DNA of 36,174 nt from Scatosoma sp045632265 (GCA_045632265.1 JAZQWG010000026.1:1-36174), one strand, 5' to 3'. Shown: positions 12,521-21,632, counted from the first letter of the stretch. Translations and numbers: made by a program. The notes: generated from the letters alone by a model not told the origin.

Positions 12521-14729
12521 TGCCGCTCTCCTTGTTCTTCGTCTTTTCTATCTTATCCATAAACGCATCGCGCTTATTGAAGTTTGCGTATTTCGCCAAA
12601 AATTCCTTTCTGCCGTCGACCTTGTCGCCCATAAGCGTCGTAATCATCTTTTCCGCTTTCGCCGCATCTTCCACCGTCACTTGCAACAAATTGCGGGTGG
12701 CAGGGTTCATCGTCGTTTCCCAAAGCTGGTCGGCATTCATTTCACCAAGACCTTTATAGCGTTGCAACTCGTAGCCCTTACCCACTTTTTCAATCTTTTC
12801 AGCAAGTTCTTTATCGTCGTATGCGTATTCTACCTTGTTGCCCTTTTGCACTTTATAAAGGGGCGGCATACCGATATATACGTGCCCCGCGTTGATAAGC
12901 GGACGCATATAACGGAAGAAAAACGTCAGCAAAATACAACGGATGTGCATACCGTCTTGGTCGGCATCCGAAAGGATAATAACTTTATGATAATTGATTT
13001 TATCAAGCTTGAAATCGGGATCGATACCCGCACCGATTGCGCTTATCATCGTACGAATTTCTTCGTTTTCCAAAATTTGCGCAAGCTTTTTCTTTTCTAC
13101 GTTAAGCGGTTTACCACGAAGGGGTAAAATAGACTGGAATTGTCTTACACGCGCTTGTTTTGCCGTGCCGCCTGCCGAATCCCCTTCTACGATAAAAATT
13201 TCGTTAAGTTCGGGTTTTCTTCCCGAGCAAGAAGCAAGCTTACCGATAAGCGTTAAGCCGTCAATCTTGTTCTTTTCACGGGCGTTTTCTTTCGCAGTTT
13301 TCGCTGCAATTCTCGACTTAGCTGCGCCTTGCGCCTTTTTGATAATTTCTTCCATGGTCTTTTTATAACCACGGATATTTTTGAATTCGTTAAACCCTTC
13401 TACAACGGTCGCTTCCACCGCCGTACGAGCTTCAGTGTTGCCAAGCTTCGTCTTCGTTTGTCCTTCAAATTGTACGCTTGCCATCTTGATAGAAAGCACG
13501 ACGGAAAGACCTTCGCTAAAGTCGTCGCCTTGGAAGTTGGCGTCTTTTTCTTTTAAGAAACCGTTCGTTCTTGCATAATCGTTAAGCACTCTCGTCAAGC
13601 CCGAGCGGAAACCCATTTCGTGATAGCCGCCTTCGGGGGTGGGAATGTTATTTACGAACGAGAACATTTTTTCTCTATACGCGCCCGTATGTTGAATTGC
13701 AAATTCTACTTGGATATCGTTTTTCGTCGCCTTATAGTAGATAGGCGCAGCGTACAACTTCTTTTCTCCGTCCGTAAGCGATTTTACGTAATCGGAAATA
13801 CCGCCGTCGTACTTAAATACCATACGATAAGGTTCGCTTTCCAAAGCAAGCTCGTCCACCGTATCAAAAAGGGAAGCTTGTCCGTTGTCGTCAAAATCAA
13901 ACAAGGAAGCTTGTTCCATCTCGCCCGTTTCCGTTTGCTCGATAACTTCCGTGCTTTCGCCGTCCGTTTCGCCCCCTTCTTCATTTTCGTTTTCACTTTC
14001 CCAAAGAGCGCGCGCACGCTTTGCTTCCGCCATGGAAATGCGTTCGTCAACAATCGTGATTTCCACGCCACGGTTCAAAAATGCAAGCTGATTTAATCTT
14101 TCTTCCACCGTTTCCAAATCGAAATCCGTTTCCGAGAATACTCGTGCATCCGGCTTAAAACGAATATACGAGCCTTGGCGGTTGGTGCGAATACCCGTAT
14201 CTTCCAAAGGACCGTCGGGATCGCCCGAAATTACTTTATTTTTATTCTTTCCCGTACCCAAATGGGAAGAAAAGCTCATTTTATAAATGCGTTTATTGCG
14301 ATAAATTTCAACTTTTAACCATTCGGAAAGGGCGTTGGTGACCGATGCGCCTACGCCGTGCAAACCGCCCGAATATTCGTAGTTGCCTTGACCGAATTTA
14401 CCACCCGCATGCAATTTGGTGAAAACGAGTTGTACACCCGAAACTTTTTCTTTGGGGTGAATGTCGGTGGGGATACCACGCCCGTTGTCTTCAACGGATG
14501 CGCTTCCGTCCGAGTGTAAAGTCACCTTTACCTTGTTTGCAAACCCGTTTGCCGCTTCGTCAATTGCATTGTCTACAATTTCCCAAAGGATGTGGTGCAA
14601 ACCCTTGATGCCCGTCGACCCGATATACATACCAGGGCGCATACGAACAGCATCAAGCCCTTCCAAAACCTCCAGGTTTTTCGCGCTGTACGCATCGTTT
14701 TTTGCTTCGTTTTTCACTTCTTTCGCCAT
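12507..14729 (-). CDS. parE: DNA topoisomerase IV subunit B
   Basis: A 740-residue ATPase subunit partnering ParC. The GHKL domain has EIVDNAIDEA (Mg-binding Asn), VEDNGRGIPTDIH and the lid GGLHGVGASVTNAL. The TOPRIM domain has EIFIVEGDSAGG and LSDADQDGMHIR, and the tail has RYKGLGEMNADQLWETTMNP. It is longer than usual ParE (about 640) because of an acidic insert at about 232-300, between the GHKL and transducer parts. That insert contains two copies of QASLFD (273-278 and 284-289). The ATG at 14729 follows GGAG by 9 bases. It has its own promoter, and parC overlaps its 3' end. GyrB cannot be fully excluded, but the partner lacks a GyrA box. Confidence 0.88.
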   Translation of the reverse strand: MAKEVKNEAKNDAYSAKNLEVLEGLDAVRMRPGMYIGSTGIKGLHHILWEIVDNAIDEAANGFANKVKVTLHSDGSASVEDNGRGIPTDIHPKEKVSGVQLVFTKLHAGGKFGQGNYEYSGGLHGVGASVTNALSEWLKVEIYRNKRIYKMSFSSHLGTGKNKNKVISGDPDGPLEDTGIRTNRQGSYIRFKPDARVFSETDFDLETVEERLNQLAFLNRGVEITIVDERISMAEAKRARALWESENENEEGGETDGESTEVIEQTETGEMEQASLFDFDDNGQASLFDTVDELALESEPYRMVFKYDGGISDYVKSLTDGEKKLYAAPIYYKATKNDIQVEFAIQHTGAYREKMFSFVNNIPTPEGGYHEMGFRSGLTRVLNDYARTNGFLKEKDANFQGDDFSEGLSVVLSIKMASVQFEGQTKTKLGNTEARTAVEATVVEGFNEFKNIRGYKKTMEEIIKKAQGAAKSRIAAKTAKENAREKNKIDGLTLIGKLASCSGRKPELNEIFIVEGDSAGGTAKQARVRQFQSILPLRGKPLNVEKKKLAQILENEEIRTMISAIGAGIDPDFKLDKINYHKVIILSDADQDGMHIRCILLTFFFRYMRPLINAGHVYIGMPPLYKVQKGNKVEYAYDDKELAEKIEKVGKGYELQRYKGLGEMNADQLWETTMNPATRNLLQVTVEDAAKAEKMITTLMGDKVDGRKEFLAKYANFNKRDAFMDKIEKTKNKESGNGEE

Positions 14730-14836
14730 CTTGCTAACTCCGTAATAATCCGTCTATCTTCGCTAAATGCCTTTTTTAACGTAAAGTTTTCCACAATTTA
14801 GGCGGAAAAATACGCTAAAATCTACCATTTTATCCT

Positions 14837-14865
14837 ATTATATCATGTTTTACAAATTTTTTCAA
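14837..14865 (-). promoter_or_regulatory. Promoter of parE-parC
   Basis: On the minus strand TTGAAA (14860-14865), 17-bp spacer, TATAAT (14837-14842). The predicted leader is roughly 100 nt. No riboswitch-like structure is evident in it. Confidence 0.8.
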
Positions 14866-14906
14866 ATGTTTGAGCAAAATTTTTTCCACAATTGCTCGTT
14901 TACGTT

Positions 14907-17300
14907 TCACTTGTTCTTTTTAACGACAGCAAGCTCTTTCAACGCACGGGTATAGGCGATGTATTTCTCGCTTACCGAAAGCCCGTCGGGGATAACTGCA
15001 ACCGAAGTGAATTCCAAGCCTTTGCTTTCGTACACCGTCATTATATTGATTTTCGAGCGGGCAATCTTCCCCTTTTGCGAAACGTCGTTGTACGATTTTC
15101 GCATCATCTCTTCCTTCATTTCCGCCGAGCAAATAATTGCCTTCAAGCCTTTTTTGTTTTTGAAAAAGGCGCTGATATCTCTTGGCGAAATATGCGCAAC
15201 TTGCGGTCCGTCAAAACCTATAGATTCCATATCCAAATGCAAGGAAGAAGCTACGTAATCGACGATTTGGTTGGTATTGCGGTAGTTTTGTTTTAAGCCG
15301 TAAAGCTCGAAACCGCTAAATACGCTTTCCCACTCTTTAATTCCACGCCAAGGGGTGACGTTTTGCGCCAAATCCCCAAACACGTTGAACGCCGCTTTTT
15401 TATTGATTTTGCGAAGCAAATCGTATTCACAAGCGGAAACGTCTTGTCCTTCGTCCACGAACACGTACGAATACACGGGTGAAAGCCTATCGGTAAGCCC
15501 CGCGCAAACTACGCAAAGCGCATACGCATCGGAAGGATACATTTTCTTGCCCGTCATGCCGTATTTTTGCTTGAATTTTTTAACCGTTTCACGATAGAAA
15601 TAACGCACAACGTCGATAAATCCGTTGCCTTCGCCTATCTCGCAAAATTCCTTTTCCGCACGTAAATAACGGTAAAATTCGGCAAACGCCGTGTTTCTAT
15701 CGCCGATAAGCGACACTTTTTGTTTCACTATTTCCACTTCTTTCAACAGTTCTTCTCTGCGGGAAATTCTATCGGCGTACGTAAACACTTCCACCCCGCC
15801 TATGCGTTGACGATAACGGCGCAAATCGATGATTTCCTTGTCCAGGGAAATGGAAAGTTCGTCCAAGGAATTGACGGCTTCTTCCACAATTCTCACCGTG
15901 TTTTTCGCCGCAAACGCTGCACTTTTATAAAAAGACGTCATTTGACGATAGAAATAATCGGGTGATTTTGCATTTTCGCTCTTTAACGTACCACCCAAGA
16001 AATCTTGCACGTCCAAAATTGCGTTCATGAGTACACGGAAAGGTTTTGTGTAGTATAAGCCGCCTTCCTTTCGTTCTTTAATCTCACCAAGCACGCATCT
16101 ACGCACCCGCATAGACGCATTTTTTATCCCTTCGTACGCCATAATTTGCGCAGCGCAATCGTCTAAAATGTCGGCGATAAAATCTTGACACTCACTCGCC
16201 GTAAACAAGCCGTAAAGCCCGTCGAAAACTTTATCCAAACGCTTTTGCACGTCGGCAACGAATTGCGGGGAATATAGATATTGTAAATAGTCGATAGGCT
16301 CGCTTTGCGTTGACTCGATTTTATCCGCAATATCAATGCCGAGATTTTTCAAAACTTGCAAGAAATATTCTTGCGCAGTCACCGTTTTCACACGCTCTAA
16401 TTGCAAAATTTCAGCAAGTTCGTCAATAAATGCGTTGAACGAGTTGCTAGGCGTGATAACGAGCACGTCGCGAGGCTTAATGTCTTCGTTGTTGTACATC
16501 AAATAGCTTAAGCGGTGCAACATAACCATCGTTTTCCCGCTTCCCGCACAGCCTTGCAAAACAAAGTTGGTGCTTTCGGGACAAGTGATAATTTCGTATT
16601 GCTTTTCTTGAATTGTTTCGATAATATCCCTAACCGCAGTTTCTTCCTTACGCGCGCGTATTATTTCTTTAAGGAACGGGTCAAGCAAGTTTTCCTCGTC
16701 CCTATCGGCAATTTCTTCGGGGGAAAGATAATCTTTCAAGGAAAGGTATTCGTTTTTGAAATCGAGCACTTTCCCGTCTTTCGTGCGAATCGCTCGGCGA
16801 AGAATGGTTTTATACTCATACTCGTTAATCTTAAACGACGAACAGCTTTTTTGATAATATCTGCGAGCAAGCGGGGCGCGCCAGTCGACGATTTCAAGAC
16901 GAACGTCCCCTTTTTTGCCAATGTAATAGCTGTTGTAGCCTTCGACGTTGTCCACCAAATCCATGCGTGCAAAATACGGCTCGTCAAAAAACGGACGAAA
17001 CTCTTCAATCTTTGCTTCTTCCCTCTTGATTTCTTCCGTCAAAAGCATAATTCTACGATAACAGTCCGATTCCTTATGCTTATCCCTTTCAATTTGCAAA
17101 ATTTCGTTTTTCGCTTCTTTAATTGCGTTTTTATGCGCGCGGATACGCGCAATGCGAAGCATTTGCATTACGGCGTCCACGTGCTCGTCTTCATACGTGC
17201 GTTGGCTTTCTTCGTCAAGCAAAGACAAAAACCAAGCTTTATCAGCGTCCTTTTTCGGCTCGAGCAATTTGATTAAGTTGTCAAACGGAATTTTTGCCAT
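14907..17300 (-). CDS. helD: HelD-like RNA polymerase recycling helicase (UvrD/Rep superfamily)
   Basis: A 797-residue superfamily 1 ATPase. The N-terminal 110 residues are long charged helices, matching the coiled-coil arm that HelD pushes into the RNA polymerase secondary channel. WRAPLARRYYQ (140-150) is the HelD hallmark. The P-loop is GCAGSGKT (250-257), Walker B is VFVDEGQD, later motifs are LKQNYRNTNQIVDYV and TVYESKGLEFTSVAV, and the last motif IAYTRALKEL matches SF1 motif VI. Length fits class I HelD of Firmicutes (about 775). The role inferred from the family is ATP-dependent release of RNA polymerase from nucleic acid. The upstream ribosome site is weak (AAGG). The 178-bp gap to parE holds only the parE promoter and leader. 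Confidence 0.88.
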   Translation of the reverse strand: MAKIPFDNLIKLLEPKKDADKAWFLSLLDEESQRTYEDEHVDAVMQMLRIARIRAHKNAIKEAKNEILQIERDKHKESDCYRRIMLLTEEIKREEAKIEEFRPFFDEPYFARMDLVDNVEGYNSYYIGKKGDVRLEIVDWRAPLARRYYQKSCSSFKINEYEYKTILRRAIRTKDGKVLDFKNEYLSLKDYLSPEEIADRDEENLLDPFLKEIIRARKEETAVRDIIETIQEKQYEIITCPESTNFVLQGCAGSGKTMVMLHRLSYLMYNNEDIKPRDVLVITPSNSFNAFIDELAEILQLERVKTVTAQEYFLQVLKNLGIDIADKIESTQSEPIDYLQYLYSPQFVADVQKRLDKVFDGLYGLFTASECQDFIADILDDCAAQIMAYEGIKNASMRVRRCVLGEIKERKEGGLYYTKPFRVLMNAILDVQDFLGGTLKSENAKSPDYFYRQMTSFYKSAAFAAKNTVRIVEEAVNSLDELSISLDKEIIDLRRYRQRIGGVEVFTYADRISRREELLKEVEIVKQKVSLIGDRNTAFAEFYRYLRAEKEFCEIGEGNGFIDVVRYFYRETVKKFKQKYGMTGKKMYPSDAYALCVVCAGLTDRLSPVYSYVFVDEGQDVSACEYDLLRKINKKAAFNVFGDLAQNVTPWRGIKEWESVFSGFELYGLKQNYRNTNQIVDYVASSLHLDMESIGFDGPQVAHISPRDISAFFKNKKGLKAIICSAEMKEEMMRKSYNDVSQKGKIARSKINIMTVYESKGLEFTSVAVIPDGLSVSEKYIAYTRALKELAVVKKNK

Positions 17301-17382
17301 ATTTTTTTAACCTTACTGTCTATAATAACACATCTTAAAAGAAAATGGAATACTTTGGAAGAAAATTTTTTTACTCAAAACA

Positions 17383-17417
17383 AAAAAATCCCCGCAAGGC
17401 AACTGCTCACGGGGAAA
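17383..17417 (-). terminator. Intrinsic terminator of argS
   Basis: Stem ccccg/cggggg-type pairing (17390-17394 with 17411-17415) with an inner gca/tgc pairing, followed on the minus strand by T7. Confidence 0.8.
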
Positions 17418-17428
17418 TATATCAAATT

Positions 17429-19114
17429 TTACATTTTATCGGGAATACCGATACCAAGGAGCGCAAACGCATTGGTAAGCGCTTGTTTCGTTGCGTTGGT
17501 GAGTGCAAGACGGAAGGTTTTGGTTGCTTCGTCTTCTGCCGCCAAGATTTTGCAATCGAAATAGAATTTGTTGAATTTTTGCGAAACGTCAACGGCAAAT
17601 CTTGCAATGAACGAAGGCTCGTATTTTTCAGCCGCCGCCTTTACTACGTCGGGGAAGGTTGCAAGCGCTTTTACAAGTTCGATTTCTTGCGAGCAAAGCG
17701 TGGGGATTTCATAACTTTCAGGCACGCCGCCCTTTTGAAGCACGGAGTTTGCTCTTGCGCACGTGTATTGCACGTAAACGCTCGTTTCGCCGTCGAAGGT
17801 AAGCACTTTATCGTACGAGAATACGATGTCTTTAATCTTGTTGTTGTAAAGCGCACCGAAGATAACTGCGCCTACGCCCACTTTCTTAGCAACTTCTTCT
17901 TTGTTTTCCAAATCGGGGTTCTTTTCGTCGATAATCGTGTATGCTTTTTCGATACACTTTTTGATTACGTCTTCAAGGAATACTACGTTGCCCTTTCTCG
18001 TGGACATAACCCCTTCTTCCAAGGAAACCATGCCGTATGCAACGTGCACCAAATCTTTCGCCCAGTCTTTGCCCATCATTTCGAGCACTTTGAAGAATTG
18101 TTTGAAGTGCAAATTTTGTTGATAAGCAACTACGTACAAGCACTTATCGAAATCATACGTATTCTTTCTATATTGCGCCGCCGCCATATCACGGGTTGCG
18201 TAAAGAGAGCTGCCGTCCGATTTCAAGATAATACAAGGGGGCATACCGTATGCTTCCAAATCAACGACTTGTGCCCCACGGCTTTCCGTAAGCAAGCCCT
18301 TTTCGATAAGCTCGTCAACGATAGGTTGCATCTTATCCGAATAGAAACTTTCGCCTGCGTACGAATCGAAATGGATATCGAGCATATCATAAATTTTTTG
18401 TACGTCTTTAAGCGTTAAATCCTTGAACCAGTGGAAAAGAGCAAGACATTCTTCGTCGCCTTGTTCAATTTTCTTGAAATATGCACGTGCTTCGTCGTCA
18501 TATTCGGGATGTTCTTCCGCTTCTTTATGGAAACGCACGTAAAGTTCGTTCAACGCACGAATACCGCCTTGTTCGATGGTAGCTTTATCCCCCCAACGCT
18601 TGTATGCGGAAATAAGTTTACCAAATTGCGTGCCGTAATCGCCAAGGTGGTTGATACCCACCGCTTTATAGCCAAGGAAATTATAGATACGATAGAGCGC
18701 ACCGCCAAGCACCGTCGTAGACAAGTGACCGATGTGGAAAGGTTTTGCGATATTGATAGACGAATAGTCAAGACAAATGGTTTTGCCTTCACCGATGTTG
18801 TCCGCACCGTACTTTTCCTTTTGCGACAAAATTTTGTCAAGCGTAGTTTTTACAAAGCCGTCCTTGTTGATTTTGAAGTTCAAATAGCCGTTTACCGCGG
18901 AAACTTCGCTGATAACGTCGTCCGTTGCAACCGTATCTTTCAAACTTTCCGCAATCATCACGGGGCTTTTGCGAAGAAGTTTTGCAAACTTGAAGCAAGG
19001 GAGCGCATAATCCCCCATTTCCGTGTTAGGCGGTAAAGCGAGAAGCTCGTAAATTTCTTCGCTCGTCACACCTTCCACTTGCAATTTTTCGGCAATATAT
19101 TTCTTGTAATCCAT
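17429..19114 (-). CDS. argS: Arginyl-tRNA synthetase
   Basis: A 561-residue class I synthetase that charges tRNA-Arg. It has an N-terminal additional domain for tRNA D-loop recognition (about 1-95). The HIGH motif is PFHIGH (125-130) after LDYSSINIA. A KMSK-like loop, VMSTRKGNVVFLED, stands in for KMSK as is common in ArgS, and the C-terminal DALR anticodon domain begins with SVYVQYTCARANSVL and ends near the C terminus. Length is normal. The ATG at 19114 follows AGGG by 8 bases. No T-box leader fits in the short upstream region. It is a single-gene unit, transcribed divergently from ychF. Confidence 0.95.
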   Translation of the reverse strand: MDYKKYIAEKLQVEGVTSEEIYELLALPPNTEMGDYALPCFKFAKLLRKSPVMIAESLKDTVATDDVISEVSAVNGYLNFKINKDGFVKTTLDKILSQKEKYGADNIGEGKTICLDYSSINIAKPFHIGHLSTTVLGGALYRIYNFLGYKAVGINHLGDYGTQFGKLISAYKRWGDKATIEQGGIRALNELYVRFHKEAEEHPEYDDEARAYFKKIEQGDEECLALFHWFKDLTLKDVQKIYDMLDIHFDSYAGESFYSDKMQPIVDELIEKGLLTESRGAQVVDLEAYGMPPCIILKSDGSSLYATRDMAAAQYRKNTYDFDKCLYVVAYQQNLHFKQFFKVLEMMGKDWAKDLVHVAYGMVSLEEGVMSTRKGNVVFLEDVIKKCIEKAYTIIDEKNPDLENKEEVAKKVGVGAVIFGALYNNKIKDIVFSYDKVLTFDGETSVYVQYTCARANSVLQKGGVPESYEIPTLCSQEIELVKALATFPDVVKAAAEKYEPSFIARFAVDVSQKFNKFYFDCKILAAEDEATKTFRLALTNATKQALTNAFALLGIGIPDKM

Positions 19115-19147
19115 AATTAACCCTTCGTTTTTGTTTTTATCCTTAAT

Positions 19148-19176
19148 ACTATACCATATTTTTTAATTTTGGGCAA
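19148..19176 (-). promoter_or_regulatory. Promoter of argS
   Basis: On the minus strand TTGCCC (19171-19176), 17-bp spacer, TATAGT (19148-19153). The leader is about 30 nt. Confidence 0.75.
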
Positions 19177-19204
19177 GTATTTTTTCAATTTACCCAACTT
19201 TAAT

Positions 19205-19233
19205 TTGCCAAAATTTGAATTTTGTATTATAAT
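19205..19233 (+). promoter_or_regulatory. Promoter of ychF
   Basis: TTGCCA (19205-19210), 17-bp spacer, TATAAT (19228-19233). Its -35 lies 28 bp from that of the divergent argS promoter. Confidence 0.8.
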
Positions 19234-19275
19234 AGACGAGAAATATTTGAAAAAATCGTAAAGGAAGACGAATTT

Positions 19276-20391
19276 ATGAAACTTGGCGTCGTAGGACTCC
19301 CTAACGTAGGCAAATCCACTCTTTTTAACGCAATCACGCACGCGGGTGCGGAATGCGCAAACTATCCTTTCTGCACCATCGAACCGAACGTTGGCGTCGT
19401 TGCTGTTCCCGACGAACGTTTGGATAAGCTCGCTGCGCTTTATTCCAGCAAAAAAGTCACCCCTGCCGTTATCGAATTCGTTGACATCGCAGGGCTTGTA
19501 AAAGGCGCATCGAAAGGCGAAGGTTTGGGGAATAAATTCCTTTCGCATATCCGTGAAGTGGATGCTATCGTGCACGTCGTTCGTTGCTTTGAAGACACGA
19601 ATATCACCCACGTTGACAATAAAATCGACCCCGTAAACGATATTGAAACGATTAACCTTGAACTTGTTTTGTCCGACATGGAAGCGGTACAAAACCGTAT
19701 GAACAAAGTGAAAGTGCAAGCTCGTGGTGGCGCCGATAAGAAAGCTCAAGAAGAATATGCTTTCCTTGAAAGATTGTACGCGCACCTTGAAAGCGAAAAA
19801 CCCGCGCGCAACTTCCCCCTTGCGGACGGCGAAGACGAGTTTATGAAAAACTGTTTCCTTCTCACCGTTAAGCCCGTTATTTACGCCGCTAATATCAAAG
19901 AAAGCGACATGGGAAAAGCGGAAAGCGAACTTCCCTTCGTTATCAAAGTGCAAGAATTTGCCGCAAACGAAGGCGCGGAAGTGTTGGTTATTTGCGCAAA
20001 GACGGAAGAAGAACTTTCGCAAATGGACCCCGACGACAAAGCGCTTTTCATGGAAGAATTTGGACTTGGCGAAAGCGGGCTTGATAGATTGATTAAAAAA
20101 TCGTACGCACTTCTTGGGCTTATTTCCTATCTTACTGCAGGCGAAAAGGAAACGCGTGCTTGGACGATTGTAAAAGGTACGAAAGCGCCCCAAGCAGCGG
20201 GCAAAATTCACACCGATTTTGAAAAGGGCTTTATTCGTGCGGACGTTGTAAACTGGGAAATTCTCGTCACGCTTGGCTCGATTGCAGCAGCGAAAGCGGA
20301 AGGCAAAGTGCGCAGCGAAGGCAAAGAATATATCATGCAAGACGGCGACGTTGTAGAATATTATTTCAACGTTTCCAAGAGCAATAAATAA
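19276..20391 (+). CDS. ychF: Redox-regulated ATPase YchF (Obg-like)
   Basis: A 371-residue TRAFAC-class P-loop NTPase. The ATG at 19276 is preceded by AAGGAAG and starts exactly at the P-loop domain (MKLGVVGLPNVGKST, 1-15). Switch and Walker B parts are visible: FCTIEPNVG, then DIAGLVKGASKGEGLGNKFL and VDAIVHVVRCF. A coiled-coil insertion lies at about 125-200. The C-terminal TGS domain has AWTIVKGTKAPQAAGKIHTDFEKGFIRADV and ends DGDVVEYYFNV. Family members bind ATP rather than GTP, associate with ribosomes and respond to oxidative stress. Length is standard. It is monocistronic, with its own terminator. Confidence 0.95.
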   Translation: MKLGVVGLPNVGKSTLFNAITHAGAECANYPFCTIEPNVGVVAVPDERLDKLAALYSSKKVTPAVIEFVDIAGLVKGASKGEGLGNKFLSHIREVDAIVHVVRCFEDTNITHVDNKIDPVNDIETINLELVLSDMEAVQNRMNKVKVQARGGADKKAQEEYAFLERLYAHLESEKPARNFPLADGEDEFMKNCFLLTVKPVIYAANIKESDMGKAESELPFVIKVQEFAANEGAEVLVICAKTEEELSQMDPDDKALFMEEFGLGESGLDRLIKKSYALLGLISYLTAGEKETRAWTIVKGTKAPQAAGKIHTDFEKGFIRADVVNWEILVTLGSIAAAKAEGKVRSEGKEYIMQDGDVVEYYFNVSKSNK

Positions 20392-20407
20392 TTGAAAAAG
20401 CAAAGTA

Positions 20408-20436
20408 AAAGACGGGCAAAATTGCCCGTCTTTTTT
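20408..20436. terminator. Terminator between convergent ychF and the 20463-21113 gene
   Basis: Stem agacgggcaa/ttgcccgtct, short loop, T6 on the plus strand and an A-rich flank on the other side, so it may serve both convergent genes. Confidence 0.85.
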
Positions 20437-20462
20437 GCTATGTTATCATCTATGATATGAAA

Positions 20463-21113
20463 TTATTTTTCCGCAAGGACCGCATCAAAAGATTTGAAAT
20501 TAGAAATTTTGTCTTTTTCCACTTGCACACAAATAAACCAACCCGTCTTATCGTCCGTCAACGTAGTTTCAACGTTATTTTGTTCAACGTAAATACACAT
20601 TGATTTATTCGTCGTCTTTATTTCTTCAATCGCAACCCTTAATGAAGCGCCATTTGTAGGAACGTAAACAAGCAACAAGGAATTTTCCTCGTAAAAAATT
20701 TCCCTATCGTACTGCGCTTTGCTCATTCCTTCGGAAAAAGACAACGTTGTGTCATACCCCTTATTTAACGTAAGAATATTTTTGTAGGTATTCTTAAAAT
20801 TGCCAAGTTCTTCAAACGTATCTATTTTATAAATGGGCAAATGACCGTTTTCGTCTTGTACCGAATCGTAATTAAGCGCATTTTCATAAAGAGATTGTTC
20901 ATCAGACCAACCAGCATACGTGACAATGTATGCGTATTCCGCCTCGTCTCGCTTGGGCGCGAACTTGTTTATCGCAAAAATAGTTGCAACAACCATTAAA
21001 CAAAAACACAAAACAATAGAGCCCAACTTCAACCATTTAGACTTTGTAAAACGAGTGTTGCTACTCTTTTTTGAAGATTTATTTTTCAATTCCTTACGTG
21101 TTTCTTTCTTCAT
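20463..21113 (-). CDS. Membrane-anchored protein with PrcB-C-like extracellular domain
   Basis: 216 residues from the ATG at 21113, whose start overlaps the upstream stop (ATGA) and follows GGGAAAG. The first 35 residues are strongly basic (KKETRKELKNKSSKKSS). One membrane helix follows (about 29-48, LGSIVLCFCLMVVATIFAI), then an extracellular region. Its C-terminal half (FYEENSLLLVYVPTNG, IEEIKTTNKSMCIYVEQN, GWFICVQVEKDKI) has the order of strands and the W/V-ending pattern of PrcB C-terminal-type domains. I am not certain of that match. Function unknown. Coupled translation with the Cys-motif protein suggests a shared task or at least shared control by the palindromic operator. Confidence 0.6.
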   Translation of the reverse strand: MKKETRKELKNKSSKKSSNTRFTKSKWLKLGSIVLCFCLMVVATIFAINKFAPKRDEAEYAYIVTYAGWSDEQSLYENALNYDSVQDENGHLPIYKIDTFEELGNFKNTYKNILTLNKGYDTTLSFSEGMSKAQYDREIFYEENSLLLVYVPTNGASLRVAIEEIKTTNKSMCIYVEQNNVETTLTDDKTGWFICVQVEKDKISNFKSFDAVLAEK

Positions 21114-21568
21114 ATCTTTCCCTTTTCTATTAAGTAATTTTCTACGATTTCCGTCGCTAAATACACCATATCCGCACAAGAACGTTTTTGGTAATATTCC
21201 TTTGTGCGCTTTTCCGCTTCTCCGCCCACTTCTACGGGGACTTTCATACCCGCAAGAAGTTCGCTACAAATCAAGCTGCCCGTTTGCGTCTTGAATTTTG
21301 CGCAAAGTTCTTGCACGATCGCATACGTTTCCTTTTTGTTTTCGGGAGTGTTTTCTTCACTTGCAAATACGCCGCCTACAACAAACGCAATACCGCTTAC
21401 CGCCCCGCACGTCAAGCGTAATCTACCAAGCCCACCACCAAAAGGCAACGTCAATTTCGATATCGTGCCTTCGTCTAAACCGATGACGTCGCTAAAGGCG
21501 AGCGCAACCGCTTGCGAACACGCAAAACCTTGTAAAAAATATTCTTTTGCCCTTTCAGCTCTTGACAT
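21110..21568 (-). CDS. C_GCAxxG_C_C family Cys-rich protein
   Basis: A 152-residue small protein with the conserved cysteine pattern of the C_GCAxxG_C_C family: C17 (FACSQAVALAF), C54 in LTCGAVSGI, C89, C101 (LICSELL) and C131 (RSCADMV). The glycine-rich GGGLGRL segment precedes C54. The family is common in anaerobes and is thought to be redox-active or metal-binding, but no reaction is established. No signal peptide. The ATG at 21568 has AGGAG at 11-15 bases upstream. It is the first gene of a two-gene operon behind a sigma-A promoter with a perfect palindrome over the start site. Confidence 0.8.
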   Translation of the reverse strand: MSRAERAKEYFLQGFACSQAVALAFSDVIGLDEGTISKLTLPFGGGLGRLRLTCGAVSGIAFVVGGVFASEENTPENKKETYAIVQELCAKFKTQTGSLICSELLAGMKVPVEVGGEAEKRTKEYYQKRSCADMVYLATEIVENYLIEKGKI

Positions 21569-21609
21569 TTTTGCTATCTCCTGATATAATTATTTAGATG
21601 TTTGGTCAA

Positions 21610-21629
21610 AATATCCTATATAGGATATT
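21610..21629. promoter_or_regulatory. 20-bp perfect palindrome, probable repressor operator
   Basis: AATATCCTAT followed directly by its reverse complement ATAGGATATT. It starts 4 bp after the -10 of the minus-strand promoter, so it covers the predicted transcription start of the C_GCAxxG gene. It also lies upstream of the divergent mtnN. I do not recognise the cognate regulator. Confidence 0.7.
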
Positions 21630-21632
21630 GAA

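Noticed and set aside
12273..13127. Long plus-strand frame across the parE/parC junction
   Set aside because: Antisense to the overlapping ends of two conserved genes, with no motif of its own.
10055..14729. Assignment of the topoisomerase pair as DNA gyrase (gyrA/gyrB)
   Set aside because: The subunit A lacks the QRRGGKG GyrA box, and the overlapping B-then-A order away from dnaA/recF suits topoisomerase IV. Not formally excluded.
14872..14897. Hairpin gagcaa...ttgctc between helD and parE as a terminator
   Set aside because: Six base pairs with a 14-nt loop and no T tract after it on the minus strand.
19115..19204. T-box leader for argS
   Set aside because: The promoter leaves only about 30 nt before the ATG, too short for a T-box, and no T-box sequence is visible.
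19117..20403. 428-codon minus-strand frame opposite ychF
   Set aside because: YchF is unmistakable on the plus strand with promoter, ribosome site and terminator. The antisense product is Phe/Arg-rich without motifs.
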